Positions 5,943 through 11,652 of a DNA stretch of 11,652 nt are shown here, one piece after another (the stretch's first letter is position 1; each line of letters opens with the position of its first letter). The position numbers were made by a program, and so were the translations under genes. This DNA comes from Methanotrichaceae archaeon (GTDB lineage Archaea > Halobacteriota > Methanosarcinia > Methanotrichales > Methanotrichaceae), in assembly GCA_013329455.1 (NCBI GenBank), contig DUKF01000190.1, positions 992 through 12,643 on the forward strand, given 5' to 3'. The notes under the pieces are model-generated. The model did not search any database and was not told the DNA's origin. It saw nothing but the letters and a program-made list of their open reading frames with translations.

Positions 5943-5959
5943 GATTAAAATCCTTTCGG
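5943..5959 (-). promoter_or_regulatory. BRE/TATA promoter of the PGF-CTERM protein gene
   Basis: The minus strand reads CCGAAAGGA followed by TTTTAATC, an archaeal BRE-like purine stretch and TATA box. It is centred about 26 bases before the ATG at 5921, so transcription would start at or near the start codon. Confidence 0.45.
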
Positions 5960-6040
5960 ACAAAGAGGCGGCCGACAAAATAATGGTGATCGAAAATATG
6001 GTTTCAATCAAAAAAAGTGTTCCATCAAAATAGGTTGAAA

Positions 6041-6072
6041 GTTGCGGTCGTCCCCATTGGGGAAATCGCAAC
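6041..6072 (-). terminator. Hairpin directly after the secreted protein gene
   Basis: On the minus strand GTTGCG and CGCAAC enclose a second stem TCCCC/GGGGA with loop AAT. The structure starts 2 bases after the TGA at 6074-6076. T-rich DNA follows, with TTTT at 6027-6030 and a seven-T run at 6010-6016. It fits a transcription terminator or mRNA 3'-end stabiliser. Confidence 0.55.
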
Positions 6073-6073
6073 C

Positions 6074-6784
6074 TCAGATCCCGAAGGGCGAATAGGGTAT
6101 CGTGTCCTTTAATGTGACCACGTCAACCGGTTTTTTCCTGCCGTCCTCGGTGGTCTCGGCCGGTGCTGACTCCGTCATTGCGCTCTCTAGCGATGGCATC
6201 ACCGCGGCAGCAACCGTTGTGGCGGCTGCGACAGGTACATCGGCGGGCTCGTATCCCGAGGTCTCGGGGCTGGTTAAAAAGCCCATGACGCTACCCTTGT
6301 TGACTTTCCCACTGCTATCGGACTGGACGAAGCTGCCGGTGAGTGTGTCCTCCATGGCGGTACCGGTGATCAGCGTCGAGACCAGGACGCCGTCCTGTAG
6401 GGAGAGCATCTCAAGCTCGACCTCGTCTTCGTATCCCAATCCTGAGACCACGGCGTTCCAGGGTTTCGGGGTCTCGGAGTTGGCGGCACCGAAGAGCAGA
6501 TCATCTGACTGGTAGATGACCATCGAAATTTGGGCATCATCCATGTTCAGGATCCAGGTCCCTTCAAGGCCACTGGCCTCGGCGGACGCTGCCTCTTCTG
6601 AAGTTGCAACCTCCTCTGGGGCAGCCGTCTCGACATCAGAGGTTGTAGGTTCTGTCGGTTCGACAACCTCCATCGGCGCGATCTCGCTGTCGTTCATAGA
6701 TACGTTTGAGTCTTCTGCTATGGAAAGTCCTGATATGAGGGTGATTGTGATGAATACAGATAGAGCAATACGTCTAAGGTTCAA
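6074..6784 (-). CDS. Secreted protein of unknown function, acidic Thr/Glu/Ala-rich linkers
   Basis: A 236-residue exported protein that I do not recognise. Residues 1-23 are a signal peptide (NLRRIALSVFITITLISGLSIA) with likely cleavage before Glu-Asp. Residues 24-72 form an acidic Pro/Thr/Glu/Ala-rich linker. About 73-178 is a compact domain beginning LEGTWILNM and rich in alternating strands (QISMVIYQSDDLLFGAA, VLVSTLITGTAM), resembling a small beta-barrel or lipocalin-like fold. Residues 182-215 are Ala/Thr/Glu-rich, and the end (DTIPYSPFGI) is hydrophobic without an anchor. The start is TTG, chosen because GAGGTG lies five bases upstream and because the next Met would remove the signal peptide. 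A promoter candidate lies at 6868-6882. No cysteines are seen. The function is unknown; a cell-surface or S-layer-associated role is a guess. Confidence 0.82.
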   Translation of the reverse strand: MNLRRIALSVFITITLISGLSIAEDSNVSMNDSEIAPMEVVEPTEPTTSDVETAAPEEVATSEEAASAEASGLEGTWILNMDDAQISMVIYQSDDLLFGAANSETPKPWNAVVSGLGYEDEVELEMLSLQDGVLVSTLITGTAMEDTLTGSFVQSDSSGKVNKGSVMGFLTSPETSGYEPADVPVAAATTVAAAVMPSLESAMTESAPAETTEDGRKKPVDVVTLKDTIPYSPFGI

Positions 6785-6789
6785 GCTAA

Positions 6790-6795
6790 CACCTC
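6790..6795 (-). promoter_or_regulatory. Ribosome binding site deciding a TTG start
   Basis: GAGGTG on the minus strand lies five bases before the TTG at 6784 and matches the archaeal anti-Shine-Dalgarno sequence. It makes TTG the best start. Confidence 0.7.
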
Positions 6796-6867
6796 TGTCA
6801 TTTAGTTTCCCACTCCGCTAATAGGCAGTTTTTTCACCCCACTGCCAAAGCCCAATTTCGGCTAACC

Positions 6868-6882
6868 ATTAATAAGCTTTTC
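6868..6882 (-). promoter_or_regulatory. Candidate BRE/TATA promoter of the secreted protein gene
   Basis: The minus strand reads GAAAAGCTTATTAAT, an A-rich BRE-like stretch followed by a TATA-like word. It lies about 85-100 bases before the TTG at 6784, leaving a leader of roughly 65 bases that contains a 6-bp hairpin (GGCAGT/ACTGCC, 6824-6846). Confidence 0.35.
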
Positions 6883-6890
6883 ATAGCCTG

Positions 6891-6909
6891 AAAAACCCGG
6901 ATTTCGGTT

Positions 6910-6911
<2 letters not shown>
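6891..6911 (-). terminator. Weak hairpin with T-run at the end of the DUF255 gene
   Basis: On the minus strand AAAACC pairs with GGTTTT around an 8-base loop and ends in five T residues. The structure overlaps the TAA stop at 6910-6912. With a six-pair, mostly A-T stem it is only a modest candidate. Confidence 0.3.
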
Positions 6912-9009
<2,098 letters not shown>

Positions 9010-9029
9010 CATCCTCACCCGATCAAGCT

Positions 9030-10370
9030 TCAGGTCTTCTCCAGTTCCCCGGCCGCGGGACTTTCATCGATCGCGTTCTTCTCTTTGGCCTCGTCCTTCT
9101 CGGAGGGGTCACCTTCGTTCCCGTCCCCCTCCTTCTCCTCTTGAGGTTCCGGTTTTTCGACCGGGACAAGTCCCCAGAGGACCTCTCCGGGCGTTCCCCA
9201 CCGGCCAGCCTCGATCACCGTTCCGGGGTAGATGATGGTTCCAACGCCGGTCTTGACGCCCTCACCGACGATGGCGCCCAGTTTTCTCCTCTCGGTCTCG
9301 GCTTTCGTCCCGTTGACGTAAGATCGGATGGTTGAGCTGTCGTGGCGCCGGTTGGCGACGATGGTCCCGACGCCCAGGCTGCAGCCGGATCCGACGAGGC
9401 TGTCTCCGATGTAACAGAGGTGGGATATCTCAGTTCCCTCCATAATGGTGCTGTCCTCGATCACGACCCCGTTCCCGATCCGGACGTTGTCTCCTATCGA
9501 TGTGTGGCCTTTGATGAAATTGTTCGGTCCGATATCGCACCCGTCCCCGATCACCACCGGCCCGGCCACATAAGAGCCTGACCTTATCACCGTATCCTTC
9601 CCGACGGCGATCTCACCGGAGAGGATCACGTTCGCCTCCACCTCGCCGAGGATTCCGCGGTAGTCGGGGGGCATAAGGGTCTCATTCGCTTTGAGGATGT
9701 CCCAGGGCAGGACGATCTCGATCCAGCTTTCCAGTTCAGCCACCCTGATCCGCTCACCGTCTGCCAAAAGAGACTTCAGGCCCGTCATCAGGTCTCTCTC
9801 TTGCTTTCCCCCGCCCTCTGATGCGGGAACCATTCTGAGAGCTTCGAAGATCTTTTTTTCAAGGAGGCATATCCCGGCGCAGACCAGGTTCGATAGCAAA
9901 GGTTTGCTCTTATCGGCCACCGATTTGAGATAGCCATCCTCGACCTCTAAGATCCAATCCTTGTCGGGGTCAGGGTCTTGGACCTTCACCGCCGCGACGA
10001 CGGGACCCTCGTTCTCGATCACCCCTTTCAGGGAGTCTGCGTCGCAGAGGACGTCGCCGTTGAGGACGAGAAACCGATCCTCAGCCAGCCCCTCGGCCAT
10101 CTCGAGGGCGTGGCCAGTCCCCTGCCTCTCCTCCTGAACGACGTACTCGATTGAAACTTCGAGATCGCTCCCGTCTCCGAAGTGATCCATCACTTTCTCT
10201 TTCTGGTAGCCCACGACGATGACGAACTTCTCGACCCCTGCCTCTTTTGCGCTTGCCACAAGGTGTTCGAGAAGGGGCTTTCCGCCGATGGGAAGCATCA
10301 CTTTCGGACGGGACGAGGTGAGGGGCCTCATCCTTTCGCCCTCTCCTGCCGCGAGAACTATAGCCTGCAT
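9030..10370 (-). CDS. glmU: Bifunctional sugar-1-phosphate nucleotidyltransferase / acetyltransferase (GlmU-like)
   Basis: A 446-residue enzyme likely to make UDP-GlcNAc by acetylating glucosamine 1-phosphate and transferring a nucleotidyl group. Residues 1-235 are a nucleotidyltransferase domain with the Mg-nucleotide loop [13 protein letters not shown] (6-18) and Lys23, QGTGHAL (83-89) and NGD (104-106). About 245-400 is a left-handed beta helix of hexapeptide repeats with [19 protein letters not shown], typical of the acetyltransferase half. Archaeal homologues such as those of Sulfolobus and Methanocaldococcus share this layout, and sugar specificity can be broad, so a glucose or other hexosamine substrate is possible. 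Residues 406-446 are a highly charged Glu/Lys/Pro tail absent from typical members. The ATG at 10370 has AAGGAGT upstream. UDP-GlcNAc would serve glycoprotein or envelope synthesis. Confidence 0.9.
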   Translation of the reverse strand: MQAIVLAAGEGERMRPLTSSRPKVMLPIGGKPLLEHLVASAKEAGVEKFVIVVGYQKEKVMDHFGDGSDLEVSIEYVVQEERQGTGHALEMAEGLAEDRFLVLNGDVLCDADSLKGVIENEGPVVAAVKVQDPDPDKDWILEVEDGYLKSVADKSKPLLSNLVCAGICLLEKKIFEALRMVPASEGGGKQERDLMTGLKSLLADGERIRVAELESWIEIVLPWDILKANETLMPPDYRGILGEVEANVILSGEIAVGKDTVIRSGSYVAGPVVIGDGCDIGPNNFIKGHTSIGDNVRIGNGVVIEDSTIMEGTEISHLCYIGDSLVGSGCSLGVGTIVANRRHDSSTIRSYVNGTKAETERRKLGAIVGEGVKTGVGTIIYPGTVIEAGRWGTPGEVLWGLVPVEKPEPQEEKEGDGNEGDPSEKDEAKEKNAIDESPAAGELEKT

Positions 10371-10470
10371 GAATATGACAACTCCTTTTATCCTCTTTAG
10401 CCCCTGGACCGAGATCGGGCGCTGGGCTGAAAAACTTCATCAGAATGTGGTGGAAGGGTTTCGATCAGAA

Positions 10471-10498
10471 TAAAAAATTGTTGGGTGCCCTCCCACCC
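10471..10498 (-). terminator. Hairpin plus T-run after the aldolase gene
   Basis: On the minus strand GGGTG-GGAGGG-CACCC forms a five-pair stem with a six-base loop, followed by AACAA and six T residues. It begins 27 bases after the aldolase stop and precedes the GlmU-like gene, dividing the two units. Confidence 0.6.
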
Positions 10499-10524
10499 CA
10501 AAGCCTCAAGTCGCCCCGTCTCTC

Positions 10525-11451
10525 TCAATCCCCTTCGTATATCCTCAAAGCCTCTTCGACGCTGGCGTCCTCAACGGTGATGGCGTAGATGGCGTCGCAC
10601 ATCCTCGTCGCCTCCTCGAGGGATTTCTGGTGGATGTTCCTCCCGGTGGCGTTGCCCCCAGCGCCGCTCACGTGGATCTGGTCGTGAAGCTGCTGGAGGA
10701 AGAATTTCGGGTCGCGGCTTGCGCCGCCAGCGCAGACGACCTTCGTCCTGCCGGCGGCCGCCACCGCTTCCTTGAGGCCCTCCTCGGATTTCGCGCCCTC
10801 TTTTTTGGGGTAGTTGACCTTGACGAAGTCCGATCCGAGTGCCACGGCAACTCCGGTCGCTCCCGCGATCAGGTGAGGGTCCTTCTCATCTTTGACGGCT
10901 TTGCCCCTCGGATAGATCCAGAGGACGGTGACGAGGCCGTGACTGTGGGCCTTGTAGACGATCTGGGCCGCTTCGCGGAGCATCTCTGGTTCTTGCTCGC
11001 TTCCCAGGTATATCGTGTAGCCGACCCCGAGAACCTCAAGCCTGCTCTTATCGGCGAAGTCCGCCACCTGGTCGACCTCGATCCACTGGCGGCTGATGGG
11101 ATCCGTCTGGTCGGTCTTCACGAGGTTTGTCTTGGAGTTCAATTTGACGAGGTAGGGAAGATCCTGATAGTCCATCCCGTACCTTGCTATGAGGCCGAGC
11201 TGGGTCGCGAAGACTCCGATTTTCCCCTTCTTCGCAATCCCGAAGAGGTGCTCGGGATCGCCGTCCTCGGGGCTGATCCCTTCGCCGTAAAAGTCTTTGT
11301 TCAGGTGCTCGACCTTCTGGTCACCGGCAAAGAGCATCAGCCGGCCGCTCTCTTTTGTGATCTTGAGGTAGTTATAAACGTACTTTTCGCGCCTTTCGGG
11401 CGGAACGTCCAGGGGCACCAACACATCTTCTGGTCCGATTCTGATGGTCAT
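10525..11451 (-). CDS. Class I aldolase, archaeal fructose-bisphosphate aldolase / DeoC-LacD family
   Basis: A 308-residue (beta/alpha)8 barrel enzyme that forms a Schiff base with its substrate. Motifs are FAGDQKVEH (41-49) with Asp44, Tyr180 in WIYPRG, the Schiff-base Lys211 in DFVKVNYP, GGA (242-244) and the phosphate-binding SGAGGNATGRNIHQ (262-275). The closest described relatives are archaeal class I fructose-1,6-bisphosphate aldolases and the Methanocaldococcus enzyme that makes 6-deoxy-5-ketofructose 1-phosphate for aromatic amino acids. Sequence alone does not separate these. The ATG at 11451 follows GGAGG and the stop of the kinase gene; a TTG at 11460 in frame would overlap the kinase. 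The kinase stop is only 5 bases upstream, so expression is coupled. A terminator follows. Confidence 0.88.
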   Translation of the reverse strand: MTIRIGPEDVLVPLDVPPERREKYVYNYLKITKESGRLMLFAGDQKVEHLNKDFYGEGISPEDGDPEHLFGIAKKGKIGVFATQLGLIARYGMDYQDLPYLVKLNSKTNLVKTDQTDPISRQWIEVDQVADFADKSRLEVLGVGYTIYLGSEQEPEMLREAAQIVYKAHSHGLVTVLWIYPRGKAVKDEKDPHLIAGATGVAVALGSDFVKVNYPKKEGAKSEEGLKEAVAAAGRTKVVCAGGASRDPKFFLQQLHDQIHVSGAGGNATGRNIHQKSLEEATRMCDAIYAITVEDASVEEALRIYEGD

Positions 11452-11456
11452 GATCC

Positions 11457-11652
11457 TCAATCCTCCGAGATTATTTCGAGTTCGACCTGGGGGACGATCT
11501 TTTCAATGTCCTCTTTCTGGGCGAGGGCGGTCCCGCGCCGAAGGGTTGTCGCCGTCCCCGAAGCCGTCGCGTAGATCAGGGACTCTTTAATGTTCTTTCC
11601 CGAAACCTGGCCGTAGATGAACCCCGCCACCGATGAGTCTCCGGCGCCGCTG
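11457..11652 (-). CDS. PfkB-family sugar kinase, C-terminal part (5' end outside window)
   Basis: The last 64 codons of a kinase enter from the right edge and end in TGA at 11457-11459. The fragment begins SGAGDSSVAGF, the PfkB-family signature with the catalytic Asp in GAGD and the anion hole before it. It continues with the helix ESLIYATASGTATTLRRGTA typical of the 1-phosphofructokinase / tagatose-6-phosphate kinase group. Such enzymes phosphorylate fructose 1-phosphate or related sugar phosphates. Placement directly before a class I aldolase, with a 5-base gap and a GGAGG that lies in the kinase coding end, suggests that the two act in sequence on fructose phosphates. Exact substrate and start cannot be seen here. 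Confidence 0.85.
   Translation of the reverse strand, partial: SGAGDSSVAGFIYGQVSGKNIKESLIYATASGTATTLRRGTALAQKEDIEKIVPQVELEIISED

Noticed and set aside
6001..6040. GTTTCAATC and GGTTGAAAG words resembling CRISPR repeat ends
   Set aside because: No repeated unit or spacer pattern is present.
10630..11574. Open frame of 314 codons on the plus strand opposite the aldolase
   Set aside because: It is antisense to a clear aldolase and kinase and shows no family motifs.

Overview
The window looks like the chromosome of a methanogenic archaeon of the Methanothrix/Methanosarcinales kind. The evidence is a ribose-1,5-bisphosphate isomerase of the archaeal AMP pathway, a secreted protein with a PGF-CTERM (archaeosortase) tail, an archaeal bifunctional GlmU-like enzyme, an archaeal class I aldolase, GAGGTG-type ribosome binding sites with ATG or TTG starts, and TATA boxes about 25 bases ahead of several starts. 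The genus is an inference. The domain is much safer.

Two regions differ by eye in base composition. Bases 1 to about 3490 are AT-rich and hold accessory DNA. They contain the 5' part of a secreted Lys/Glu-rich protein running off the left edge (minus), a short coding remnant (minus), an IS5-type insertion sequence, and a two-gene unit (minus) of a putative ribbon-helix-helix/coiled-coil protein overlapping a tyrosine recombinase by ATGA. From about 3490 rightwards the DNA is GC-rich and holds ordinary chromosomal genes. At the junction a near-palindromic TATA element lies between the divergent starts of the recombinase unit and a small broken reading frame.

The right part carries a flavodoxin-like protein and ribose-1,5-bisphosphate isomerase (plus). 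These converge with a minus-strand series: a PGF-CTERM surface protein, a secreted protein of unknown function, a thioredoxin-domain (DUF255/YyaL) protein in tandem with a GlmU-like sugar nucleotidyltransferase/acetyltransferase, then a class I aldolase coupled to a PfkB-family sugar kinase that runs off the right edge. A hairpin plus T-run separates the kinase-aldolase unit from the GlmU-like unit.

Together the core genes suggest sugar-phosphate and nucleotide salvage, sugar-nucleotide supply for the cell envelope, and secreted proteins. The accessory part looks like an edge of an integrated element or a recombination hot spot. I do not see CRISPR arrays, tRNA or rRNA genes. The most unusual points are the symmetric divergent promoter beside the recombinase module, the frameshifted small gene ahead of the flavodoxin gene, the recombinase with Asp in place of the second catalytic His/Trp, and the truncated secreted protein with an out-of-frame tandem repeat.
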